The position numbers were made by a program, and so were the translations under genes. A DNA stretch of 64,000 nt from AP-15 sp963795485 (GTDB taxonomy: Bacteria > Pseudomonadota > Alphaproteobacteria > ATCC43930 > CGMCC-115725). Where the stretch lies: NCBI GenBank assembly GCA_963795485.1, contig CAWCIL010000001.1, positions 203,886 to 267,885 of the forward strand, in the 5' to 3' direction. Shown in pieces: positions 1 to 8,185 of the stretch (within the stretch, counting starts at the first letter, position 1; the number at the start of each line of letters is the position of its first letter). A model generated the notes under the pieces. That model was given only the letters and a program-made list of their open reading frames with translations, searched no databases and had not been told where the DNA came from.

Positions 1-1
1 T

Positions 2-238
2 GGACCTCTCGGAGCCGCCGGCTCAGGCTTTCGCGGCCACGAATTCCACTATGCGACGGTCACCCACGAAGGCGCGGCCGACCGGCTGTGGTCGATGGCC
101 GATGCGGCCGGAGCCGATCTCGGCCGGTGCGGGCTGCGCCGGGTTTCGGTATTCGGCTCGTTCATCCACCTGATCGATCGCGGTCAAATCAAGGTCCGAA
201 CGAGAATGTCCGGGCCCTGTCCGCACCATAATCCATAA
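2..238 (+). CDS. cobB: cobyrinate a,c-diamide synthase, C-terminal fragment (cut by window edge)
   Basis: Open from the left edge in frame 2 to a TAA at 236-238, leaving about 78 residues. GFRGHEFHY (residues 9-17 of the fragment) and FGSFIHLID near the end are the hallmark C-terminal sequences of the glutamine amidotransferase domain of CobB/CbiA, which amidates the a and c side chains of cobyrinate in cobalamin synthesis. The catalytic Cys and the ATP-binding half lie outside the window. The family normally ends soon after the FxHLID stretch, so the end is natural, with a short tail. Identification rests on these motifs; an assignment to the cobyrinate enzyme rather than the related CobQ is favoured by GHEFHY. 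Confidence 0.8.
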   Translation, partial: GPLGAAGSGFRGHEFHYATVTHEGAADRLWSMADAAGADLGRCGLRRVSVFGSFIHLIDRGQIKVRTRMSGPCPHHNP

Positions 239-472
239 TCGCTTTGTCGCGCCTCAACGGCTGAACGGGAAGGAGGTCGAACCCGTCGGAAATATCGAGC
301 AGGCGCTGTCGCAGGACACGGCTCGGCTGCCACAGCCTGCGGCTCCGGGCTTCGCATCTCGGAAGTCGTCGCGCGACCTTTGCCGATTTAGATTCGCGTC
401 AAACGGTCCGTCGTTCGTTCGACGCCTGTACGGAGCCTCGACCAGAGCCAGCGTCTGCGATGACCGCCACGC

Positions 473-1264
473 TCAGTCTTGGTCCATCTTGATCGCGCGT
501 AGTGCGGTGGTGTCCTGGCGTGCGCCGGCCAGCACATAATTGGTGTCGGTGCCGGCAATCACGAACCGCGCGCCGAGCCCGATCAGTTCGCCCTGCAGCA
601 CGGTGTTATGGCGGATCCCGCCGACGCCCAGAACCTTCCTATGCGCCCGGCAGGCGGCGGCCACCCGTTCGTAAGCGGCGCGCAGCCGTGGATGGTCAAC
701 CTGTCCGGGAATGCCGAGATCGGTCGTCAAGTCGCCTGAGCCGATCAGCAGAACGTCCACCCCGTCGACCGCGGCGATGGCTTCGCAATTCTCGATACCC
801 TCCGCGGTCTCGAGCATGACGATGACCGCCGTCTCGGCGTTGAGCTTTGGGTTCAGCTCGGAGAGCGGCACCGCGCGGTAGCCGACCGCCGGCCCCAATC
901 CCATCACCGAGCGTCTTCCCATGGGTGGAAAGCGGCAGGCGCGGACGATCGCTTCGGCCTGGGCGCGGGTATTGACATCGGGAAGGATGACGCCCTGCGC
1001 GCCGCCGTCGAGCACCCGGCTCATCCATTGCGGATCATGGTTCGGCACCCGCACCAGCGGGGCGATGCCGATGCCGAGTGCCGCGGCGCAGATCGTCGCT
1101 GTCGTCTCGATCGAATAGGGCGCATGCTGCATATCGACATAGAGCGCGTCGTAGCCGCCGGCCTTCGCGACCATCGCGATATCGACGGAGCGGGCAAGGC
1201 GCAAATTCATGCACAGCACGAGTTCGCCGGCAGCCAGTTTTTCCTTGATCGATTGTTCGGGCAT
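473..1264 (-). CDS. HpcH/HpaI-family aldolase (class II, divalent metal dependent)
   Basis: Protein of 263 residues. The family cleaves 2-keto-4-hydroxy acids to pyruvate or a related keto acid and an aldehyde. Seen: YVDMQHAPYS (catalytic His 47), GAQGVILP (88-95), the metal-ligand Glu 152 in MLETAEGIEN and Asp 178 in LLIGSGDLT. The start at 1264 is chosen because GGAGG lies seven bases upstream and the protein then begins where the family begins; the reading frame stays open far upstream but that extension is arginine-rich and unconserved. It is divergent from the flavin monooxygenase at 1433, with a 168-base region between them. The aldehyde product is not predictable from sequence. Confidence 0.9.
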   Translation of the reverse strand: MPEQSIKEKLAAGELVLCMNLRLARSVDIAMVAKAGGYDALYVDMQHAPYSIETTATICAAALGIGIAPLVRVPNHDPQWMSRVLDGGAQGVILPDVNTRAQAEAIVRACRFPPMGRRSVMGLGPAVGYRAVPLSELNPKLNAETAVIVMLETAEGIENCEAIAAVDGVDVLLIGSGDLTTDLGIPGQVDHPRLRAAYERVAAACRAHRKVLGVGGIRHNTVLQGELIGLGARFVIAGTDTNYVLAGARQDTTALRAIKMDQD

Positions 1265-1432
1265 GCGGAGTCCTCCAGCGACGGGTTGAGTTGCGTCGGC
1301 ATCGCGCGAGGGCGTGACGAACGCGGGTTTGTAACGCCCTCGACAGCAGCGATCCGCCAGCTGCAATCTATCCTTGGCTTCGGCGGTGCGCTCGGGTCTG
1401 ACCGAAATTTGAGCCGGCGACAAGGATGACAG

Positions 1433-2341
1433 ATGAGAGTCGGGATCTCGCTGACGAGCAATCACCCGGACGCGACAGATCCGCGCCAGGGAGCGCGCTC
1501 CATGATCGAGCGAGCCGCGGCGGCACACCGTGCGGCGCTTGATTCGCTGTTTGTCGGCGACCAGCACGTGTCGGCGACGCCCTATTATCAGAACACGCCG
1601 ATGCTCGGGCGGCTGCTCGCGGAGTGGGGCGAGGCCCCTTCCGGCTGCCTGTTCCTGCTCCCGTTGTGGCACCCAGTGCTGGCGGCCGAGCAGATCGGCA
1701 CCTTGGCCGCCATCGCTCGCGGTCCCTTCATCATGCAATGCGGGCTCGGCTGGGGCGAGGCGCGGTTCGCGGCCATGGGAATCAACATCAGAACGCGTCC
1801 TTCGGCCTTCGAGGAAGCCCTGGACATCATCCGAGGCCTGCTGGCGGGTGAAACCGTGAGTTCCGCCCGGCGGTTCCGGATCACGCAAGCGAGCCTGGCG
1901 CTCCGTCCGGCCGAGCCGGTCGAGGTCTGGATCGGCGCCAGCGCAGCGCCGGCCATCGACCGCGCGGCACGGCTGGGCGACGGCTGGATCGCGAGCCCCG
2001 GTCTCACCTTCGACGAGGCGCGCGCGCAAGCCGATTTCTATCATGAGCGCTGCGCCGCTTACGGCCGGCAGCCAAACGCCATCGCCTTGCGGCGCGACAT
2101 TTACGTCGGCGAATCATCGTCCGAGGCACAGGCGGTATTGCAGCAGGCGCTGAGCCGAAGCTATCGCGGCATTCCGGCAGAAGCCTTGATCGCGGGATCG
2201 GTCGACGAAGTCACGGAACGGTTTCAGCCCTTCGCGGAAATCGGCTACACCGACATCCTCGTACGCCATCTCACCAACGATCAGCCGAAGGTCTTGGGCT
2301 CTCTGGAGCGGTTGGCGGCGGTGCGTGCGGCGCTCGCCTAG
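1433..2341 (+). CDS. LLM-class flavin-dependent oxidoreductase
   Basis: 302-residue protein of the bacterial luciferase-like monooxygenase superfamily, (alpha/beta)8 barrel enzymes that use reduced FMN or F420 from a partner. Typical sequence is seen: the N-terminal strand RVGISLTSNH, the DSLFVGDQHV segment, the GPFIMQCGLGWGEARFAAMGI segment in the middle, and VEVWIGASAAPAIDRAARLGDGWIA, the conserved C-terminal barrel strand. It lies 68 bases upstream of the cupin gene on the same strand, so the two are probably co-transcribed. Substrate unknown; the neighbourhood suggests a catabolic oxygenation. Confidence 0.88.
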   Translation: MRVGISLTSNHPDATDPRQGARSMIERAAAAHRAALDSLFVGDQHVSATPYYQNTPMLGRLLAEWGEAPSGCLFLLPLWHPVLAAEQIGTLAAIARGPFIMQCGLGWGEARFAAMGINIRTRPSAFEEALDIIRGLLAGETVSSARRFRITQASLALRPAEPVEVWIGASAAPAIDRAARLGDGWIASPGLTFDEARAQADFYHERCAAYGRQPNAIALRRDIYVGESSSEAQAVLQQALSRSYRGIPAEALIAGSVDEVTERFQPFAEIGYTDILVRHLTNDQPKVLGSLERLAAVRAALA

Positions 2342-2409
2342 ACCTGGACGCACTCGGAGAGCGCGACGACACGGACCGGAAAGGGCGGCGCAAGTAGAGA
2401 GGATTTCCA

Positions 2410-3390
2410 ATGCTGGAACTTTCGGACATTCAATCTTCGCAAGAAGAGCTACAGGAATACTATGCGCAATTGCAGGCGCAGCACGTGACGCCGGCCTGGA
2501 TCGGCGGCGGCATCAGCACCGAGCCGCGGAGCGAGGCGGTGCCGTACCGGTGGCGCTGGCAGGATCTGCGGCCGCAGGCGATGCGAGCGGCCGAGCTGGT
2601 CGGGACTCAGCAGGCCGAACGCCGGGTCCTGCGCCTGACCAACCCGGAACTGCCCGGTGTCGCCAGCAGCACGCTGGTCGCCAACATCCAGATCGTGATG
2701 CCGGGCGAGATTGCCCGGGCCCATCGCCATTCCGCGGCGGCCTTGCGCCTGATCATCGAGGGAAGGGGCGGCTACACGGTCGTCAACGGCGAGCGCGTTC
2801 CGATGTTTCCGGGGGATCTTGTTCTCACGCCCAACTGGTCATGGCACGACCACGCCAACGACACCGATGCGCCGATGATCTGGCTTGACGGCCTGGATAC
2901 TCCGCTGGTGCGGATGCTCGAGGCTGGGTTCTACGAAGAGCACCACCAGGAGCGGCAAGACTTTGGCGCCGCCGTCAACGCCTCGAAGTGGCACTACCCG
3001 ATGTCGGAGATGCGAGCCGCCCTGCAGCGTCTGGCTGCCGACAATACCGGCGAGGGCGGCGAGGGGACCATCCGCGAATACACCAACCGGGGCACCGGCG
3101 GACCGGTGATGCCGACGATCGCCTGCCATATGCAATTGCTGCGCCCCGGCGAGAAGACGCGGGCTTGGCGCCGCGTCTGCCGCACGAATTATCACGTGGT
3201 CGAGGGCGCCGGCTACTCGACCGTTGGCGGCGAGCGGCTCGACTGGGAAGACAAAGACGTGTTCACGGTGCCGACCTGGACCTTCTGCGAGCACGTCAAC
3301 AGCGGCGACCGCCCGGCCTTCCTGTTCAGCTTCAGCGACGCGCCCGTGATGAAGGCATTGAGCCTCTACAGGGAGGAGACCAGGCCGTAG
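2410..3390 (+). CDS. cupin dioxygenase of the gentisate 1,2-dioxygenase type
   Basis: 326-residue bicupin. The N-terminal cupin carries the Fe(II) ligands in ARAHRHSAAALR (His 105, His 107) and PNWSWHDH (His 146), the pattern of gentisate, salicylate and 1-hydroxy-2-naphthoate dioxygenases, which open the aromatic ring between adjacent carboxyl and hydroxyl-bearing carbons. The second cupin (about 225-315, EKTRAWRRVCRTNYHVVEG) lacks an obvious His cluster, as usual in the family. A purine-rich AGAGAGGA precedes the ATG by six bases. Ring cleavage would fit the surrounding CoA transferase, aldolase and hydrolase, but which aromatic acid is attacked cannot be told. Confidence 0.85.
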   Translation: MLELSDIQSSQEELQEYYAQLQAQHVTPAWIGGGISTEPRSEAVPYRWRWQDLRPQAMRAAELVGTQQAERRVLRLTNPELPGVASSTLVANIQIVMPGEIARAHRHSAAALRLIIEGRGGYTVVNGERVPMFPGDLVLTPNWSWHDHANDTDAPMIWLDGLDTPLVRMLEAGFYEEHHQERQDFGAAVNASKWHYPMSEMRAALQRLAADNTGEGGEGTIREYTNRGTGGPVMPTIACHMQLLRPGEKTRAWRRVCRTNYHVVEGAGYSTVGGERLDWEDKDVFTVPTWTFCEHVNSGDRPAFLFSFSDAPVMKALSLYREETRP

Positions 3391-3507
3391 CCGCCGAATT
3401 TCCTGACCCTATAGGCGGCGACGCAGGAGGCACAAACTGGCGGCGCCAGGTGCGCGGTTGTTCCGAATCCAGGGTTCGCCTTTGAGCGCCGTAGGGCAGT
3501 GGCCGCG

Positions 3508-4917
3508 TCAAACGGGCCGCGCGGCGGCATTTTCGGCAACGCGCAGACCGAAGACGCAGGCCTTGATCAGGCCGCCGACATAGCCGAGGGCGCCGCCGCC
3601 TTCGAGACCGCCGGTGGCGCCGCCGGCGGCGTAGAGGCCGGCGATCGCCGAGCCGTCCGGCCGCTTGACCCTGCCGTGCCCGTCGATGGCGATGCCGCCC
3701 ATCGTGTTGGTGATGCCGGCGCAGATCGGGATCGCGAAGAAGGGTGCGGTATCGATCCGCCGCGGTGCGCCGGCGCGGGTGGAGCGCTCGGGCAGCAATG
3801 TCGAGAGCCGGTTGAAGCGCACCGCATCGTTGTACTCGGCAACGGTCCCGGCGAGCTTGTCCGATGGCAGCCCTGCCGTCTCGGCCAACGCCTCGATCGT
3901 ATCGGCCCGGTGCAACGTGCCGCCGCCGGCAATGAGTTGCGGGTTCGGCGGGATCTGCGCGGCCTTGCCGGCGGTCTCCCAGATCGCGGCGTCGCAGATC
4001 ACCGTCGCGCATAATGGGTCGTCGAGCCGGGCGAGGGCGTTGGCGATCGAAATGCCGCCCAGCCCCTCGTCGAGGATGCGGGTGCCGCGCCGATCCACGA
4101 CAATCGCCGCCGTCGCGACCGCATCGATCTGCGGATAGGGCCACAAATCCTTGTTCTCCATCGCGTCGCGGCTCAGTAAATGGCCGTAAAAGCGGTCGAG
4201 CCCGACCAGCGCCGCACCCGCGTCAGCGGCCATCCTCAGGCCGTCGCCGAGCGCGGTGCCGGCGTGGCGCATCAGCACCCGGTCGGGCCGCGGCCCGATA
4301 TATTTGCGGAACAGCTCGGCATTGCCCGGAAATCCGCCATCGGCAATGACGACCGCATCGGCGTCAATATCGAGCACAGCGCCATCCTTGTGGGCCGTGA
4401 CGCCGACGACCCGGCCGCGCTCCAGGCGCAGCGCTGCCGCCCTGGTGCCGAGCAGCAGCCGGCCTTGGCGCTCCTGGAGCCGCCGACGCAGTTGGCCGAG
4501 CAACCGGTCCGGGCCGCGCCCCTGCCAATCCTGGCCGGCCACCGGCAGACGCGGCGGCGCCAACGTGAAGCGGTGCCAGCCGATCGGGCTCGCCTCGGTA
4601 AATGCGGCGCCCGAACTCGCGAGCCAATCGACCGTGCGCCCCGCATCGCCGGCAATCGCCGCCGCCAATTCCTGATCCGCCTCCCCGCCGGTCTGATGGT
4701 TGATTGCGGCAACGAGCTCGTCCGGGCTCAGCTTCACATCGTGGTAGGAGACGTGAAAAATTCCGCCGGCCCAGCGCGAGCTGCACAGATACCCGTCGTC
4801 GGCGCCGGCTTCGAGCACGGCGGTGCGCAATCCCAATTCGGCGCCTCGCACAGCCGCGCACATCCCGGCGAAGCCGCCGCCGATCGCTGCCAGGTCGAAA
4901 TGCAATGGTTCGTTCAT
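3508..4917 (-). CDS. FAD-dependent oxidoreductase, fumarate reductase/succinate dehydrogenase flavoprotein type
   Basis: 469 residues from the ATG at 4917, which follows AAGGGCTGG; an upstream open stretch is not conserved and was excluded. The N-terminal Rossmann fold GGGFAG (13-18) with LGLRTAVLEAG downstream binds FAD. RWAGGIFHVSYHD follows, and the C-terminus reads GLYAAGGATGGLEGGGALGY, the conserved FAD/substrate closing segment of the fumarate reductase-like dehydrogenases (FrdA, tricarballylate dehydrogenase, 3-oxosteroid dehydrogenase). It faces the cupin gene (convergent) and is divergent from the CoA transferase. No cytochrome or iron-sulfur partner is adjacent. Substrate unknown. 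Confidence 0.87.
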   Translation of the reverse strand: MNEPLHFDLAAIGGGFAGMCAAVRGAELGLRTAVLEAGADDGYLCSSRWAGGIFHVSYHDVKLSPDELVAAINHQTGGEADQELAAAIAGDAGRTVDWLASSGAAFTEASPIGWHRFTLAPPRLPVAGQDWQGRGPDRLLGQLRRRLQERQGRLLLGTRAAALRLERGRVVGVTAHKDGAVLDIDADAVVIADGGFPGNAELFRKYIGPRPDRVLMRHAGTALGDGLRMAADAGAALVGLDRFYGHLLSRDAMENKDLWPYPQIDAVATAAIVVDRRGTRILDEGLGGISIANALARLDDPLCATVICDAAIWETAGKAAQIPPNPQLIAGGGTLHRADTIEALAETAGLPSDKLAGTVAEYNDAVRFNRLSTLLPERSTRAGAPRRIDTAPFFAIPICAGITNTMGGIAIDGHGRVKRPDGSAIAGLYAAGGATGGLEGGGALGYVGGLIKACVFGLRVAENAAARPV

Positions 4918-5153
4918 CCAGCCCTTGCTCAGGATGGTAAGGCTCGGTAACGCAGCGGAACATGAGGCGTGATCATAGCACCTCGATGGCAGCGATAAAC
5001 GCGCGGACGACGAGCATGCCTCGGCGCGGCGGCGCTCGCACTTGCGGAAGGCGCGTTGCGACGGCATGAGCGGCTCTGCCGTTGCCTGGCGTTGACACCG
5101 GCGCCGCGCCGCCCGCAAGCTGCCCGCATGGCAAAAGCGTAGAAAGCCTCTTG

Positions 5154-6512
5154 ATGCCAGCCGAAGCCAACCGGCCGCTCGCCGGCATTACCGTGCTCGA
5201 TTTGGGCCAGGTCTATCAGGGGCCGTATGCGACGCTGTTGATGGCCAAGGCCGGGGCCGACGTGATCAAGATCGAGCCGCCGCAGGGCGAGCCGTTGCGC
5301 CGCCGGGCGCCGCCGGGCAAGAGCACGACTTTTCCGATCGCGATGCTGAACTCGAACAAGCGCGCGATCACCTTGAACCTGAAAGACGAGCGCGGCCGTG
5401 CGCTGTTGTTCCGGATGGCCGAGCGCGGCGACGTGCTGTTAGAGAATTTCGCGCCCGGGGTCATGGACCGGCTCGGCGTCGGCTGGGAGGTATTGCACCG
5501 GGTCAACCCGCGTCTCGTCTACGCCTCGGGCTCGGGCTATGGCCTCTCGGGGCCGGATCGCGACAATCTGGCGATGGATCTGACGATCCAGGCGGTCTCG
5601 GGGCTGATCGCGGCGACCGGCTTTCCCGAAGGGCCGCCGGTCAAGGCCGGCCCGGCGGTCGTCGACTTCATCTCCGGGATCCATCTTTATGCCGCGACCT
5701 TGACGGCGCTGTTCGAGCGCGAGCGCACCGGCCGCGGGCGCCTCGTCGAGGTGGCGATGCAGGAGGCCGCCTACGCGACCCTGACCTCGCAGCTGCACGC
5801 CTATTTCGAGACCGGCACCGCGCCGCCGCGGACCGGCAACGCCAGCCACGGCCGCGTGCCGTTGAACGTCTACCCGACCAATGACGGCTACGTCGCGATG
5901 AACATCGCCGTCGAGGAGCATTGGCACAATCTGCTCAGGGCGATGGGGCGCGAGGATCTACGCGACGACCCGCGCTTTGCCGACAACGCGGCGCGCCTCG
6001 CCAATCGCGAGGCGACCGATGCGCTGGTCGCGGCCTGGACGCACACGCTCGGCAAGATGGAGGCGTTCGCGATCGCCAAACGGCACCGCATCCCGCTGGC
6101 GCCGGTGCGCGAGGTCGACGAGGTCATGCGCGACCGTCACATGCACGAGCGCGGCATGCTCGAATGGATCGAGCACGACGAGATCGGCCGCATCGTCGTG
6201 CCGACGACGCCATTGCGCATCCACGGCGCCGACCTGGTCGAGACCGTGCCGAGCCCGAAGCTCGGCCAGCACAACCGCGAGATCTATGGCGACTGGCTCG
6301 GCTTGCCGGCCGCCGAGATCAGCGGCGCTCGAACAAGACGGCGTCATCTGAGCTGGTCCGACGGCCGTCAACTGCTTCGTCGACCATTTAAGGTTGGAAG
6401 CGGAAATTCGCGATCACCCGCTTCGCGCCGATTCCCGCCGTCCACGCAATCACGATGTCCCAGGCTCGGCGCCCCGTTCGCTTCGAGGGTAGCGGCCAAC
6501 GCGCGTTTCTGA
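5154..6512 (+). CDS. CaiB/BaiF-type (family III) CoA transferase, C-terminus frameshifted
   Basis: Family III CoA transferases move CoA between acyl groups through an aspartyl-CoA anhydride. Seen: LDLGQVYQGPYATLLMA at the N-terminus, GADVIKIEPP, catalytic Asp 142 in LAMDLTIQAVSG, and RTGRGRLVEVAM. I start at the ATG at 5154 because PLAGITVLDLG then lies at the usual distance. The family normally ends about 397 residues in with a Leu-x-x-x-Gly-Val-Ile tail; here that tail (ALEQDGVI, stop 6349-6351) is in another frame, reached by removing one G in 6321-6330. As read, the protein gains about 50 unconserved residues. This is an indel or a sequence error. Confidence 0.85.
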   Translation: MPAEANRPLAGITVLDLGQVYQGPYATLLMAKAGADVIKIEPPQGEPLRRRAPPGKSTTFPIAMLNSNKRAITLNLKDERGRALLFRMAERGDVLLENFAPGVMDRLGVGWEVLHRVNPRLVYASGSGYGLSGPDRDNLAMDLTIQAVSGLIAATGFPEGPPVKAGPAVVDFISGIHLYAATLTALFERERTGRGRLVEVAMQEAAYATLTSQLHAYFETGTAPPRTGNASHGRVPLNVYPTNDGYVAMNIAVEEHWHNLLRAMGREDLRDDPRFADNAARLANREATDALVAAWTHTLGKMEAFAIAKRHRIPLAPVREVDEVMRDRHMHERGMLEWIEHDEIGRIVVPTTPLRIHGADLVETVPSPKLGQHNREIYGDWLGLPAAEISGARTRRRHLSWSDGRQLLRRPFKVGSGNSRSPASRRFPPSTQSRCPRLGAPFASRVAANARF

Positions 6513-6581
6513 AACATTGTGCCGCACAGGCGGAGCCGAGAGGCTGAGCCCGATGCACATATTGCTATGGGTGATGGGGCA

Positions 6582-7334
6582 ATGGGCAAGCTGGAAGGGA
6601 AGGTCGCGCTGGTCACCGGATCGGGCCGCAATATCGGCCGTGCGACCGTGCTGAAGCTGGCCGGCGAAGGTGCGCATGTCGTGGTCAACGCGCGCTCCAA
6701 TCAGCAGGAGGCTGAAACTGTCGCGCGTGAAGCCAGGGATCTGGGGGTCAAGGCGGTCTCTATTCTCGCCGACGTCGGCAAAAAGGCCGAGGTCGAGGCA
6801 CTGGCCGCCAGGGCGCTGTCCGAGTTCGGTCGGATCGACATTCTGATCAACAACGCCGCGATCCGGCCGCACAAGCCGTTCACTGAAACGACCGACGCCG
6901 ATTGGGAGCTGATCCGGAATGTGGTTCTTGACGGCCCGCTCTACCTGACGCGCGCGCTGATTGAGCCAATGGTCAAGGATCGCTACGGGCGGATTCTGTT
7001 CTTCGTCGGCGACGGCGCTATTTCCGCCCGCGGCAGTGGCCGCACTCACTTATCCGCAGCGAAGATGGGCCTCATCGGCATGGCGCGCGGGCTCGCTTCG
7101 GAATTCGCTCCCCATAACATCCGGGTTAACGTCGTTTCGCCGGGCAGCATCGATACGCGGCGCGACAATCCGGAGTGGTATCAGGGTCGCCCGCCGAACG
7201 CCGCCGGCGTGCCGCTCGGCCGGCAAGGCAGGGTCGACGAGATTGCCGCGACCTGCCTGTTCCTAGTCAGTGAGGAGGGCGGCTTCATCACCGGACAGAC
7301 GATCCACGTCAATGGCGGCGCGCACTATTACTGA
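6582..7334 (+). CDS. SDR-family oxidoreductase with altered active site
   Basis: 250 residues, classical short-chain dehydrogenase size. GSGRNIGR (13-20) is the NAD(P) glycine motif and INNAAI (89-94) the structural Asn-Asn-Ala segment; the end, VNGGAHYY, is the usual SDR C-terminus. The catalytic Tyr-x-x-x-Lys reads Leu157-Ser-Ala-Ala-Lys161 and the catalytic Ser region reads FVGDGAISARG, without the usual Ser pair, so Tyr and probably Ser are missing. It may be a non-canonical SDR. Start chosen at the third of three clustered ATG codons (6567, 6573 region, 6582) because MGKLEGKVALVTG is the usual family start; the ribosome site is weak. Confidence 0.85.
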   Translation: MGKLEGKVALVTGSGRNIGRATVLKLAGEGAHVVVNARSNQQEAETVAREARDLGVKAVSILADVGKKAEVEALAARALSEFGRIDILINNAAIRPHKPFTETTDADWELIRNVVLDGPLYLTRALIEPMVKDRYGRILFFVGDGAISARGSGRTHLSAAKMGLIGMARGLASEFAPHNIRVNVVSPGSIDTRRDNPEWYQGRPPNAAGVPLGRQGRVDEIAATCLFLVSEEGGFITGQTIHVNGGAHYY

Positions 7335-7528
7335 TGTGCGGTCTGACGCCTGCGGCCCTCGGCCGGCCTCGTCGAACGTGACGGCCTGCATCGGCCGCGC
7401 GAACCGCGCTGCCGCGGGTTAGAGGATCACGACCCGGAAAGATGGGCCGTTTCCGTTGGGGCGAGCCAGGATTGACGACGCGCGAGCCCGCCCCACCGGC
7501 GGAGGTATAGTTGCGAGCGGTGCCTCCC

Positions 7529-7885
7529 TCAGACCTTCTCGATCAGCTCCATCTGGGCACCGTCAGGCGCTGCAACCCAACACACGTGCCGACCGTTGTT
7601 GACGCGTTCCTCGAGGATTTCGGCGCCGTTCTTCTTAAGGTTCGCGAGGGCGCCGGGGTAATCGTCGGTCTCGATCGCGATGTGCTCGATGCCAACATGC
7701 TGCGCATGGTTCTGGTCGGCGTTGATGGTCGTCACGTTGAGCTGCACGCCGTGCAGGTCGAGCTGGCAGCCGCGGCCCGGAGTTTCCCGCTTCACCGTCG
7801 CCCCGAAATTGTCGATGTAGAACTTTGCGACCTTCTGCGGGTCCTCTCTGGTCTTGATATGGACGTGCCCAAGTTGCATGGCCAT
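7529..7885 (-). CDS. VOC-family (glyoxalase/dioxygenase) protein
   Basis: 118-residue single-domain vicinal oxygen chelate protein. It starts MAMQLGHVHIKT, with the metal-ligand-type His 7 and His 9 region, contains GIEHIAIETDD in the second beta-alpha-beta-beta-beta half, and ends CWVAAPDGAQMELIE, the standard terminal strand with its metal-binding Glu. An AGGAGA sequence precedes the start at 7885 at good spacing; the open frame further upstream is not conserved. The family includes glyoxalase I, methylmalonyl-CoA epimerase and ring-cleaving dioxygenases, and this small form cannot be assigned. It is alone on its strand, between the SDR and the large hydrolase. Confidence 0.85.
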   Translation of the reverse strand: MAMQLGHVHIKTREDPQKVAKFYIDNFGATVKRETPGRGCQLDLHGVQLNVTTINADQNHAQHVGIEHIAIETDDYPGALANLKKNGAEILEERVNNGRHVCWVAAPDGAQMELIEKV

Positions 7886-8185
7886 GCCCGTCTCCTCCGC
7901 TAAGAATTGTCCTCGGGCCGCCGAGGCGGCGCCTGCAGGCACAGCTTGGCACCATGAGCAGAGGAACTCAACCGCCATTCGCCAGAGCCCGCGCCGTTCA
8001 CAGCGGCCGCGCGCTTCCAGGCCTGGCTCGACGTAAAGGCGGCGCTGGCGGGGGCTGGCGATCCGGCGTCAGCGCAGCCGGGTCAGACGGTATTCGTCAG
8101 GCTCGATGGAGCGAGGGAGTACCCTTCCGGCGGCCCCAGGAGGTTGCTAGGCTGCTTGCAACGACGGGCCGTGCGGGAGGACAAC

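Noticed and set aside
473..2044. A 523-codon leftward open frame covering the aldolase and the LLM gene in antisense.
   Set aside because: Only the last 263 codons (start 1264) match a family; the upstream part is arginine- and glycine-rich antisense of the LLM gene at 1433.
4180..4950. Rightward 256-codon open frame opposite the FAD-dependent oxidoreductase.
   Set aside because: Fully covered by the conserved flavoprotein on the other strand.
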